Below, piece by piece: positions 7,843 through 15,916 of a stretch of 31,153 nt of DNA. Position 1 is the stretch's first letter. Each line of letters starts with the position of its first letter. Position numbers and translations under genes: made by a program. The DNA is taken from the NCBI GenBank assembly GCA_902363875.1, contig CABJBO010000026.1, positions 1-31,153 on the forward strand. Reading direction: 5' to 3'. This DNA comes from Coriobacteriaceae bacterium (GTDB lineage Bacteria > Actinomycetota > Coriobacteriia > Coriobacteriales > Coriobacteriaceae). The notes beneath the pieces were generated by a model. It did no database searches, was not told the DNA's origin, and was given only the letters and a program-made list of their open reading frames with translations.

Positions 7843-7931
7843 GGGACCCAGATGTGGGCCCTATCAGTACGGATGGATTTTGTTGTGTAGGGGCGGTTGT
7901 GCGGAGTCAAATCCATCCCTCCGCACAACCG
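7843..7931 (-). repeat. Structured intercistronic RNA with possible pseudoknot
   Basis: Three pairings lie in the 144-base gap between the PTS and gatZ-like genes. A hairpin at 7843-7862 has one wobble. Helix A pairs 7871-7880 (GGATGGATTT) with 7909-7918. Helix B pairs 7894-7905 (CGGTTGTGCGGA) perfectly with 7920-7931. The order is A, B, A', B', so the two helices either form an H-type pseudoknot or exclude each other. Regulatory meaning is inference. Confidence 0.55.
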
Positions 7932-7945
7932 GAGTCCTTAAAGGT

Positions 7946-9418
7946 TTACTTGGCCTGCTTATCGAGCGTGGGCTTCATGGCAATCAGGATTGCAGCGGCG
8001 ACCACGGAGCCAATCACGATGTCCAGGCAGAACAGCGCGACGTTGTTGGTGGCCAGGGCGACGATAAAGCCACCGTGCGGGACGTAGCAGTCGATACCCT
8101 GGAAGGCGGCAAGCGCCGCACCCACGGCAGAGCCGATGCAAATGCCGGGAAGGGTGTGACCGAGGTCCTTGACCGCGAAGGGGATAGCGCCCTCGGTGAT
8201 ACCGATGCAGCCCATGAACAGCGCGGAGATGCCCATCTGACGGTCAGCGTCATCGAACTTGTTCTTGGCGATGAGTGCAGCGAGGCCACAGGCGATCGGG
8301 GGAACGGCAACGGCGACGCGGAACATACCATTAGGACCGTAGATGCCGGAGGCCATGATGGCCATGGTGAAGGTCGAGGCGGTCTTGTTGATGGGACCGC
8401 CCATATCGAAGGCGGTCATAACGCCAATGACCAGACCCAGGACAACCGCGGAACCGCCCTGCAGGCTGCCGAGCACGCCGGTAAGCCAGTCCATCACAAA
8501 GCCAAGCGGCGTGGCCAGGATGTAGATATAGGCCATGCCCAGGACAAGCGAGGTCAGAATCGGGATGATCAGGATGGGCATGATGGTCTGGATGGTGTTG
8601 TTGACCTTCCAGGTCTTCATCCAGCGGACAAAGTAGCCGCAGATGACCGCCATGATCATGGCACCCAAGAAGCCGGTCGAAACGCTGTTGCCGTTAGGAG
8701 TAACGACTGCGTTGTTGACCAGGTAGCCCAGGACAAAACCGGGGGCGAGCGCGGGCTTGCCGGCCATCGAGTAGGAGATGTATGCCGCAAGCACCGGGAT
8801 CATCATGGAGATGCCGGCCATGCCGATGGTGTTAAGACTCACCATCAGCGGATTCGTAACCTCCATGCCGTTGGCGCCGGCGGTACCAGATGCCAGCGAG
8901 AAGGCGAGAAACACGCCGCCGATAACGACGATGGGGATAAAATAGGAAACGCCGGTATTGAATGCATTGAGCAGCGTCTTACCAGGATCGGCAAAGATAG
9001 ACTGCTTGGACGCCGGTGTCGGGGCCTGCGGGGCAGCGGAGACGGCCTTCTTCTCTGCCTTGGCCTCGGCCTTGGGCGCGTCAACGGCGCCACCCGTCGC
9101 CTTGATGATCTCAACGGCCTGGTCGATGATCTTCACCGGATCGGCGATTACATCCGAGGTGCCGACCTTCAGGAACTTGCCCTCGGCCATCTTCTGCTCA
9201 AAACGATCCTCGTTCTCGACGCCCACGTCGACGGACTCGAGCACCAGGTCGGCGGAATCCACGTCTTCCTGCGTCAGCTCGTTCTCGATACCCAGGCCAC
9301 CCTGAGCCTCGACTTTGCACTCGATGCCACGGGCGGCGCATTCATCCTGAATCGCCTTCTGGGCCATATACGTGTGGGCAATACCCACGGTACAGGCGGC
9401 AACGCCTACGATCTTCAT
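7946..9418 (-). CDS. PTS fructose-family EIIBC component
   Basis: A 490-residue membrane permease that imports and phosphorylates a sugar. Residues 1-100 are EIIB of the fructose family with phosphocysteine Cys9 in ACTVGIAHTYMA. Residues 110-145 are an Ala/Lys/Pro-rich linker. From about 150 to the end is EIIC with several membrane helices (FIPIVVIGGVFLAFSLASG, then the GGPINK-type substrate loop). EIIA is absent and is supplied by the last gene of the operon. The frame is open to 9520, but the ATG at 9418 follows AGAGGGA and starts the EIIB fold exactly. The substrate could be fructose, tagatose or another ketose or polyol; the GatZ-like, transaldolase and transketolase partners favour a sugar other than plain fructose. 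Confidence 0.92.
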   Translation of the reverse strand: MKIVGVAACTVGIAHTYMAQKAIQDECAARGIECKVEAQGGLGIENELTQEDVDSADLVLESVDVGVENEDRFEQKMAEGKFLKVGTSDVIADPVKIIDQAVEIIKATGGAVDAPKAEAKAEKKAVSAAPQAPTPASKQSIFADPGKTLLNAFNTGVSYFIPIVVIGGVFLAFSLASGTAGANGMEVTNPLMVSLNTIGMAGISMMIPVLAAYISYSMAGKPALAPGFVLGYLVNNAVVTPNGNSVSTGFLGAMIMAVICGYFVRWMKTWKVNNTIQTIMPILIIPILTSLVLGMAYIYILATPLGFVMDWLTGVLGSLQGGSAVVLGLVIGVMTAFDMGGPINKTASTFTMAIMASGIYGPNGMFRVAVAVPPIACGLAALIAKNKFDDADRQMGISALFMGCIGITEGAIPFAVKDLGHTLPGICIGSAVGAALAAFQGIDCYVPHGGFIVALATNNVALFCLDIVIGSVVAAAILIAMKPTLDKQAK

Positions 9419-9518
9419 TGCTTCCCTCTTTTCATAGAGTTGCGTGCGCAAGACACCGTTTGCGGAGGCCTCCGGAGCATCCCCTGCCGTTTGGACTTGC
9501 TGTCTTTTCGACAAGACC

Positions 9519-9547
9519 AATATAGGTGCTCGTTTTTCTTAATGCCA
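9519..9547 (-). promoter_or_regulatory. Candidate promoter of the sugar operon
   Basis: On the minus strand a -10 TATATT (9519-9524) is preceded by a weak -35 TGGCAT (9542-9547) at a 17-base spacing. The transcript would start near 9512, giving a leader of about 93 bases. Confidence 0.45.
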
Positions 9548-9591
9548 GCTTATTTCGGTAAACGCGCAGGTCAGAGCGTTGGTTATGCTAT

Positions 9592-9611
9592 TTGGTTATG
9601 CGTTTAACCAA
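9592..9611. promoter_or_regulatory. LacI-family operator
   Basis: TTGGTTA and TAACCAA arms (7 bp, perfect) flank TGCGTT, so the 20-base site centres on CpG as LacI/GalR operators do. The half-site TTGGTTATGC is repeated directly at 9579-9588, 13 bases away. It lies between the divergent regulator and the PTS operon, about 45 bases upstream of the proposed -35. Confidence 0.65.
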
Positions 9612-9833
9612 AAATGAATCCTGCGGTTTTACCCTCGATTTCAAAAGTCAAGAAGTATTTGATTTTCTCGGTAGACGGCAGATGCGCATGCCGGTCACAA
9701 ATTTCGACCCCACCCGTATACCGCATTTGTTGCATACTCATATGAAAGGAAAAGGTCGCTCACCGAAGCGCATCCCTCACCAAGACTCAAAGTCATCATG
9801 TTGGAAAATGCTCATCTGTCGGAAGGAGTCGCT

Positions 9834-10844
9834 GTGGCAAAACAGCGCGTTACGATCGCAGACGTCGCTCGAGAGGCGGGAACCTCGACGGCAAGCGTCT
9901 CGTATTACCTCAACGACAAACGAGAAAAGCTTAGCGAGAAGACGCAGGCAAAGATTGCGCGCGTCATCAAGGAACTCGGATACGTTCCCAACGCCCAAGC
10001 GCAAACGCTCACCGGCAAGCAGACCCACGTCATCGCCATCATCATTTTGGATAACACCAACAAGTGGGCGGGCCTCGTCCTCAACGGCATGGAACAAGTC
10101 ATGCTCCCCGCGGGCTACCAGACGGTCGTTTGCACGAGCAACTTTAACCCCGAGACCGAGCTCATGTATGTCGACAAAATGCTCTCGCTGGGCGTCGATG
10201 GTTTTATCATCCAGCCCACGGCAAATTTCAAGGCCGTCCACGACCGCATCAAGCGCGCCGGCAAGCCCGTCGTCTTTTTTGACGCGGCCATCTACAGCCC
10301 AGGCACCAGCTGGATCAAAACCAACCTCTACGACGGCGTGTACAATGCCACGCAGGCGCTTCTCGATGCCGGCTACGAGGACTTTTTCTCCATTGCTGCC
10401 AATATGACCGAAATGCGCACCCGCATGGAACGTTTTCAGGGATATGCCGAGGCATTGGCCGCGAATGGGCAACTCTACAAAGCCATCCCCATCGATCACA
10501 ACAAGCCGTCAATCAGCGAGCTCACCGAATACTTTAAATACAAGCTCAACCCCGCCAAGCGAACCCTTATCTTCGTGCAAAATCAGTGGGCACTCCCCCG
10601 TGTCTACAAGGCACTCCAGCCCATGGCCCATCTGCTTCCGCAGCAAATCGGCCTTTTGGGACTCAACTGCGAAGACTGGACCAACCTCACCACGCCGACC
10701 GTCTCCACCATCATCGAGCCTGTCGACCAGGAAGGTCGCGAAGCAGCCGAGATGCTGCTCGCCCTACTTGACGGCAGCAGCGAACCCGGCGAGCAGCGCA
10801 TTCTCGAGTGTAAGCTCAACTGGCTCGACTCCACCTCGATCTAG
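9834..10844 (+). CDS. LacI-family regulator of the divergent sugar operon
   Basis: A 336-residue LacI/GalR regulator. The N-terminal HTH is VTIADVAREAGTSTASVSYYLND followed by the hinge LGYVPNAQAQTLTG, then a two-lobed effector domain. A GTG start at 9834 is chosen because GGAAGGAG precedes it by five bases and it puts the HTH at the usual position; the in-frame ATG at 9798 has no ribosome-binding site. It is divergent from the PTS/GatZ/transaldolase/transketolase operon with an operator-like palindrome in between. It is therefore very likely the local regulator, responding to the imported sugar phosphate or to fructose-6-phosphate-like intermediates. The effector is not readable from sequence. 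Confidence 0.92.
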   Translation: MAKQRVTIADVAREAGTSTASVSYYLNDKREKLSEKTQAKIARVIKELGYVPNAQAQTLTGKQTHVIAIIILDNTNKWAGLVLNGMEQVMLPAGYQTVVCTSNFNPETELMYVDKMLSLGVDGFIIQPTANFKAVHDRIKRAGKPVVFFDAAIYSPGTSWIKTNLYDGVYNATQALLDAGYEDFFSIAANMTEMRTRMERFQGYAEALAANGQLYKAIPIDHNKPSISELTEYFKYKLNPAKRTLIFVQNQWALPRVYKALQPMAHLLPQQIGLLGLNCEDWTNLTTPTVSTIIEPVDQEGREAAEMLLALLDGSSEPGEQRILECKLNWLDSTSI

Positions 10845-10973
10845 CCATACGTCAAATATGAGGCAAATGAATCCGTAGCGTTTGTCCCAAATCTTAAGTA
10901 TTTGTTCGACAGAACGGCCCCTGTCGGCTCCTGCTAGACTGGTAGATTCCCAACCGTCCATCCAGGAGCCTCC

Positions 10974-11957
10974 ATGTCGCGCAAGTCCGCTTACAAGCAA
11001 GTACTTTCCATCGGCACCGCCGTGGTGCTGGGGTTTGCGCTGTTCACAGGGTCGCTCGACGGAGCGCCCAAGCTGTTGTCGCCGCAAAGCGATGAGCAGG
11101 CGGCAGCCCTGGCCGAAAAACAAAACGAGAGTCCCAGCCGCACCGACGACGAGGCAGACCTGGTTGCCCGGCTCGAATCAGGAACAGCGAGCTCCTCGGA
11201 CTCTCAAAATAGCCAAGACTCTGGCGATGGCTCCGATTCCGCCGCACCCGACACCGGTGACGACGCTTCCGCGGACAGCGCTGCCACCCCCATCGACGAG
11301 GTCGAAAACCCCGATCTCGACCGCGCCCGCGGCGTATATCTCAGCAGTATTCCCGACTACGCGGGTAACCCCTATGTTGCCCTGCGCGCCGATAGCACCC
11401 ACCCGCTCGGCACGCCGTCATTCACACTCGATGAATACGAGCGCGCTACAGAAGAGGGCTGCTTTAAGAAGTTCTCCAAGCTCGACAGCCTGGGCCGCAC
11501 CCGCAAAGCGCTCGCCTGCGTGGGCCCCGAATCGCTCGGTCAAGGCAAGCGCGGCGATATCTCGCGCATCCACCCCGCCGGATGGCGCCAGCAGCGCTAC
11601 GACTTTATTCCGGGCCAGAGCCTCTACAACCGCTGCCACCTTATCGCCTGGTCGCTCTGCGGCGAAAACGCCAACCGCAAGAATCTCCTCACCGGTACGC
11701 GCTATCTCAACGAGACGGGCATGCTGCCGTTTGAAGAACAGATTCTCGGCTACATCCGCGACACGGGCAACCACGTGCTCTACCGCGTCACGCCCATGTA
11801 CAACGAAGAGGAGCTCGTCTGCCGCGGTGTGCGCCTGGAGGCACAGTCGGTCGAGGACCACGGCAAGACGCTGTGCTTCCACGTATATTGCTACAACCTG
11901 CAGCCGCATGTGCAGATCGACTACGCCACCGGCCGCAATCAGGCCTCGGGGGACTAG
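10974..11957 (+). CDS. Exported DNA/RNA non-specific endonuclease (EndA-like)
   Basis: A 327-residue protein with an N-terminal membrane anchor or signal segment (residues 8-26). Residues 35-115 are an acidic Ser/Asp/Ala-rich linker of low complexity, and the C-terminal nuclease domain is at about 118-327. PAGWRQQRY, LYNRCHLIAWSL and ENANRKNLLTGTRYLN match the beta-beta-alpha metal nuclease family of streptococcal EndA-type DNases. His222 is the predicted general base; Asn232, Asn234 or Asn237 is the metal ligand. The usual DRGH motif reads NRCH here. The family end motif YNLQPHVQIDYATG is intact. The ATG follows CAGGAG. It probably degrades extracellular DNA or helps DNA uptake. No immunity gene sits beside it, which argues against a toxin role. 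Confidence 0.88.
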   Translation: MSRKSAYKQVLSIGTAVVLGFALFTGSLDGAPKLLSPQSDEQAAALAEKQNESPSRTDDEADLVARLESGTASSSDSQNSQDSGDGSDSAAPDTGDDASADSAATPIDEVENPDLDRARGVYLSSIPDYAGNPYVALRADSTHPLGTPSFTLDEYERATEEGCFKKFSKLDSLGRTRKALACVGPESLGQGKRGDISRIHPAGWRQQRYDFIPGQSLYNRCHLIAWSLCGENANRKNLLTGTRYLNETGMLPFEEQILGYIRDTGNHVLYRVTPMYNEEELVCRGVRLEAQSVEDHGKTLCFHVYCYNLQPHVQIDYATGRNQASGD

Positions 11958-12016
11958 GCCCGACCAAGCTGCCCCAAAACCTAAAATGATCCGTTTTCCT
12001 CCGCCCCCCAGGGATC

Positions 12017-12052
12017 AAAAAGGGCCGCCCCGGATTACCCAGAGCGGCCCTT
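12017..12052 (-). terminator. Intrinsic terminator of the EF-G-like gene
   Basis: AAGGGCCGC at 12020-12028 pairs with 12044-12052. On the minus strand the stem is followed by five T residues. It also lies past the convergent nuclease gene. Confidence 0.75.
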
Positions 12053-12086
12053 GCGTCGGCATGTATCTTACGGGCAAAGCAACACG

Positions 12087-14162
12087 CTACTTGGCGCGAC
12101 CCTCCTCATAGCGCTCGACCAGCTTGGCCTGAACGTCATAAGGCACCTGCTCATAGCCCGCAGGCTTCATGGTAAAGTCGCCCGTGCCGCGCGTGATAGA
12201 GCGCAGACGCGTCGAGTAATCCGTCAGCTCGGCGAGAGGTGCCTGGGCGATGACCACGGTATCGCCGCGCTCATCGGTCTCCATACCCGTCACGCGACCG
12301 CGCGAGGCCGAGATGTCGCCCATCACGGCGCCGGCGTAGCTCTCGGGGATCGTCACCGTGATTTCCTCGATGGGCTCCAGCACCACCGGGTCGGCATCGG
12401 CGCACGCCTTGCGCAGGCCGATGCGAGCCGCCGCGCGGAACGCCATCTCGTTGGAGTCGACGCTGTGATACGAACCGTCATACACAGCCACGCGAATGCC
12501 CGTGAGCGGGTAGCCGGCAATGATGCCGTCCTTCATGGTCTCCTGGATGCCCTTGTCCACTGCGGGAATCAGCGAGCGCGGAATACGGCCGCCCACGACC
12601 TCGTCCACAAACTCATAGCCATCGCTCGTGCCGTCGGGCCCGATGAGCGGCTCAACGCGCAGCCAGCAGTCGCCATACTGACCGGCACCGCCAGTCTGTT
12701 TCTTGTGGCGGCCCTGGGCACTCGCCGTGCGGCGGATGGTCTCGCGATACGGAATGCGGATCGGCACGCTTTTGGCCACGACCTTGGTGCGATCCTCCAA
12801 ACGGTTGAGCAGCACCGAAACCTGCGCCTCACCCACGGCGGAGATGATAGTCTGGCCCGTCTCCTCGTCACGATCGATGCTCATGGTCGGATCGGCCTTG
12901 CACGCCTTCTCGATAAACGTGTAGAGCTTCTCTTCGTCGCCGCGGTTCTCGGCCTCGATGGCAATGCGGTACTGCGAGTTGGGGAACTTAAACGCCGCCG
13001 CCTCGACCTTACCGGTAATGGAGAGCGTGTCACCCGTCTCTGCCGCCAACTTGGGCGCCACGATAATGTCGCCGGCATAGGCGTGACCGACCTCGGTCAT
13101 GTCGCGGCCGCACATCACATACAGGTGAGCCAGACGATCGCTCTTGCGGGTACGCGCGTTGATCAGCTCAAGGCCCGGCTCAAGCGTGCCCGTCAGCACC
13201 TTGATAAAGCTGATGCGACCCTGCTGCGGATCGGCCAGTGTCTTAAACACAAACGCCACCGGGCGGTCATCGTCACTCGAGATCTTAATCGAATCACCGT
13301 CGATGAGCGGCATCTCGCCGTAGTCGGTCGGCGCTGGGAAGTATGTCGCGATGTCGTCCATCAGCGAGTTGACACCCTGCTCCTTAATGCAATCGCCCGC
13401 AAAGACCGGCACAAAGATGCGCTCAGCGATCGCCTTCGACAGTAGGCCTTCAAGCTCCTCCTGCGTCAGCGTCTCCTCGCCTTCCAAGTACTTCATCATC
13501 AGCTCGTCGTCAGCCTCGGCCACCAGCTCGCACAGATGGTCATGGGCCTCCTCGGCCTGGGCGCGATACTCCTCGGGAATCTCCGACTCAACGGCTTCAG
13601 TGCCGTTGCAATGGCGTGCCTTCATGCGCACCAGATCGATGATGCCGTCGAAGTCCTCGCCCTCGCCCCAGGGAAGGGTCACGGCGCCCAGGCGCATACC
13701 AAAGCGCTCCTGCAGCAGATTCATCGTGGTCGCAAAGCTGGCCTCAGAGCGCGACAGGCGGTTTACGAACACCGCACGCGCCAGACGCAGGTCCTCGGCG
13801 GCATACCAGAGCTTAACCGTCGTAGGCTGTGGGCCGGCCTCGGCATCGACCACAAACAGAGCCGTCTCGCAGACGCTCATCGCGGCAAAGGCGTCGCCGA
13901 TAAAATCGGGATAGCACGGGGCATCGAGCACATTGATGCGCGCGCCCTTCCAGTCGATCGGCGCAATGGTCGTCGAGATGGAAAATGCACGCTTGACCTC
14001 CTCGGGGTCATAGTCGAGCGTGGGCTTGGTGCCGTCGTGGCCGCCCAGGCGGGCGGTCTTGCCAGAAAGGTGGAGCATGGCCTCGGCGAGTGAGGTCTTG
14101 CCCACCCCGCCTTGGCCTACGAGCACCACGTTCCTTACGTTACCGGTCTTGGGAGCACCCAT
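12087..14162 (-). CDS. EF-G-like translation GTPase paralogue (EF-G2 type)
   Basis: A 691-residue protein with the full five-domain layout of elongation factor G. The domain IV signature HKKQTGGAGQYGD is intact, as are domains II, III and V. The GTPase centre is unusual. G1 reads GQGGVGKTS (16-24). G3 reads DAPCYPDF (80-87) instead of DTPGHVDF, so the catalytic histidine is Tyr and the glycine is Cys. G4 reads NRLSR (134-138) instead of NKMD, losing the guanine-specifying aspartate. It therefore is not the main translocase. It resembles actinobacterial EF-G-like proteins, for some of which weak or absent GTP hydrolysis has been reported. The ATG at 14162 follows AAGGAGG; the frame is open 37 codons further. 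It is monocistronic. Confidence 0.88.
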   Translation of the reverse strand: MGAPKTGNVRNVVLVGQGGVGKTSLAEAMLHLSGKTARLGGHDGTKPTLDYDPEEVKRAFSISTTIAPIDWKGARINVLDAPCYPDFIGDAFAAMSVCETALFVVDAEAGPQPTTVKLWYAAEDLRLARAVFVNRLSRSEASFATTMNLLQERFGMRLGAVTLPWGEGEDFDGIIDLVRMKARHCNGTEAVESEIPEEYRAQAEEAHDHLCELVAEADDELMMKYLEGEETLTQEELEGLLSKAIAERIFVPVFAGDCIKEQGVNSLMDDIATYFPAPTDYGEMPLIDGDSIKISSDDDRPVAFVFKTLADPQQGRISFIKVLTGTLEPGLELINARTRKSDRLAHLYVMCGRDMTEVGHAYAGDIIVAPKLAAETGDTLSITGKVEAAAFKFPNSQYRIAIEAENRGDEEKLYTFIEKACKADPTMSIDRDEETGQTIISAVGEAQVSVLLNRLEDRTKVVAKSVPIRIPYRETIRRTASAQGRHKKQTGGAGQYGDCWLRVEPLIGPDGTSDGYEFVDEVVGGRIPRSLIPAVDKGIQETMKDGIIAGYPLTGIRVAVYDGSYHSVDSNEMAFRAAARIGLRKACADADPVVLEPIEEITVTIPESYAGAVMGDISASRGRVTGMETDERGDTVVIAQAPLAELTDYSTRLRSITRGTGDFTMKPAGYEQVPYDVQAKLVERYEEGRAK

Positions 14163-14402
14163 GATGACCTCCTTGCAGGGCCGCGCGCAATGCGCGACGC
14201 CAACGGGGAGAGTTCGCGGTCGGTGCCATCCCGGGAGCAGCATGGTCGGCAGCCGAGCCGACTCACCCTCCAAATGTCCTATGCCACCACCCTACCCTCA
14301 CGGGCGACCGTCCATGCATACCTTTCGGCGCACGTATGAATACAGGCGGCGAGAGGAAGAAGAGCGCATGCGAGGCGATTATTAAACCCCATCGATACAA
14401 AT

Positions 14403-14441
14403 AAAAGCCGCCGCAGACCATAAGACCTGCGGCGGCTTTTT
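14403..14441. terminator. Bidirectional intrinsic terminator
   Basis: A perfect 14-bp stem AAAAGCCGCCGCAG (14403-14416) with 14427-14440 and a 10-base loop. T-runs leave on both strands. It ends the ABC transporter operon on minus. The rest of 14163-14459 holds the EF-G-like leader and no gene I can support. Confidence 0.88.
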
Positions 14442-14459
14442 CTCAATATATAGCTGAGC

Positions 14460-15224
14460 CTAGCCCTCGATACGGCTCAAGAACTCACGGGTACGTTGCT
14501 CACGCGGGTGATCGATAACCTGCTCGGCAGGACCCTCCTCGACAATGCGACCGCCGTCCATAAAGACCACGCGGTCGGCAACATCGCGCGCAAATTGCAT
14601 TGCGTGGGTCACGATCACCATCGTCATATTCTGCGCGGCAAGGTCTTTAATGACACGCAGCACCTCGGCCGTTAGCTCGGGATCGAGCGCCGAAGTCGGC
14701 TCGTCAAAGAACAAGATCTCCGGGTCGAGCGCCAAGGCGCGGGCGATACTCACACGCTGTTGCTGACCACCCGAAAGCTCACATGGCACCTTGTTCTCGT
14801 TGCCCGTAAGCCCCATCTGCGCGATCAACTCACGCGCACGCGCTTCGGCCTGCTCGCGCGGACGCTTGAGTACGCGAACCGGAGCGTCGGTGATGTTTTT
14901 CATCACCGTATAGTGCGGGAACAGATTGTAGTTCTGAAACACCAGACCAAACCGCGAGCGCGCCTGTTTAGGCACATCGCCCTTTGCGTACACCGCGCCC
15001 GAACCCGCATCCGTCGCGACGGCAAGGTCGCCAAACGAAAGCGAGCCACCGTCGAGCGTCTCGAGCAGCGTGGCGCAGCGCAGCAGCGTGGACTTACCGC
15101 CACCCGAAGGCCCGATAATCGCCACAACCTCGCCACGCTTTACCTCGAGTGAGATATCCTTGAGCACCTTATTGCCGCCAAACGCCTTGCGCGCGTTCGC
15201 TATATTCATTACCGAATTAATCAT
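14460..15224 (-). CDS. Polar amino-acid ABC transporter, ATP-binding protein (GlnQ-like)
   Basis: A 254-residue ABC ATPase that powers amino-acid import at the inner face of the membrane. Walker A is GPSGGGKST (38-46), the Q-loop lies in VFQNYNLFPHYTV, the signature is LSGGQQQRVS, Walker B is ILFFDEPTSALDP, and the H-loop is VTHAMQFA. The pattern matches the glutamine/arginine/cystine importer class. The start overlaps the permease stop as ATGA, implying coupled translation, so the start at 15224 is preferred over an ATG five codons later. It is the last gene of a three-gene operon and is followed by a strong terminator. Confidence 0.93.
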   Translation of the reverse strand: MINSVMNIANARKAFGGNKVLKDISLEVKRGEVVAIIGPSGGGKSTLLRCATLLETLDGGSLSFGDLAVATDAGSGAVYAKGDVPKQARSRFGLVFQNYNLFPHYTVMKNITDAPVRVLKRPREQAEARARELIAQMGLTGNENKVPCELSGGQQQRVSIARALALDPEILFFDEPTSALDPELTAEVLRVIKDLAAQNMTMVIVTHAMQFARDVADRVVFMDGGRIVEEGPAEQVIDHPREQRTREFLSRIEG

Positions 15225-15856
15225 GGTAGTAATCCAATTTTTTTCCCGGCGGCGCCCAGCAGCATCTCGACCACAAAGTTAAAGACCCAGTAGATCAGCG
15301 CCGCAATCGCAAACGGCACCATGCTCACCTGCGAGGCAACCAGCGCCTTGGCGGTCGAGAACATCTCACCCACGCCAATGGCAAACGCCAGCGACGTGTC
15401 CTTGACCAGCGTGATGATCTCGTTGCCCATCGCCGGCAGAATACGCTTGGCGACCTGCGGCATCACGATATACAGAAACGTCTGCGTGCGCGAATAGCCC
15501 AGCACCTCGGCGGCCTCATATTGACCGCGCGGAATCGACTGCAAGCCCGAGCGATAGATCTCGGCAAAGTAGCCGGCGTAGTTGATGATGAACGCCACAA
15601 CGCACGCCGTCCATTTGGAATCGGGCGTGAGCGAGATGCCGAACACGTAATACGGGGCAAAGTAGATGGCAAACATCTGCAGCATGAGCGGCGTACCGCG
15701 CATGACCGAAATGTAGATGCGCGCAATCCAGCGCAGCGGCGCGACCTTGCTCATGCGCATAAACGCCACGGGAATTCCCAGGGGAATCGACCCGAGCAGC
15801 GTCAGCACAAACAGCTGCAAACTGACCAAGAATCCCTGGCCAAGCATCTGCATCAT
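15221..15856 (-). CDS. Polar amino-acid ABC transporter, permease (GlnP-like)
   Basis: A 211-residue membrane protein of the His/Glu/Gln/Arg/opine permease family with about five membrane helices. The EAA-type cytoplasmic loop that docks the ATPase is YEAAEVLGYSRTQTFLYIVMPQ. GYFAEIYRSGLQSIPRGQ is the usual family segment before it. The start is uncertain. The ATG at 15856 gives the normal family length, but a TTG at 15871 lies closer to the AGAGAG ribosome-binding site, and the frame stays open to 15916. It forms the transport channel with the binding lipoprotein and ATPase genes on either side. Confidence 0.9.
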   Translation of the reverse strand: MMQMLGQGFLVSLQLFVLTLLGSIPLGIPVAFMRMSKVAPLRWIARIYISVMRGTPLMLQMFAIYFAPYYVFGISLTPDSKWTACVVAFIINYAGYFAEIYRSGLQSIPRGQYEAAEVLGYSRTQTFLYIVMPQVAKRILPAMGNEIITLVKDTSLAFAIGVGEMFSTAKALVASQVSMVPFAIAALIYWVFNFVVEMLLGAAGKKIGLLP

Positions 15857-15916
15857 GACTTGAATAGACAACCTAAGCTCTCTTTCACAGCAACAGAACA
15901 GCGAACCCAATGTCAA

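Larger units (their letters stand above)
9419..9833. promoter_or_regulatory. 415-base divergent control region of the sugar operon
   Basis: It separates the EIIBC gene (minus) from the second LacI gene (plus). It contains a minus-strand promoter, a LacI-type operator and direct repeats, listed separately. The roughly 90-base leader before EIIBC has short palindromes at 9440-9451 (TTGCG/CGCAA) and 9463-9474 (CGGAGGCCTCCG). I see no gene in it. Confidence 0.6.

Noticed and set aside
6467..9607. A 1046-codon open frame on the plus strand
   Set aside because: It is antisense to the GatZ-like and PTS genes, which have clear motifs and ribosome-binding sites. The translation is Gly/Asp/His/Val-rich like other high-GC antisense frames and shows no domain.
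12051..13445. A 464-codon open frame on the plus strand
   Set aside because: It lies antisense to the EF-G-like gene and starts inside its terminator; no recognisable protein.
14336..14404. A 22-codon frame before the terminator at 14403
   Set aside because: It has no good ribosome-binding site, no recognisable product and runs into the terminator stem.
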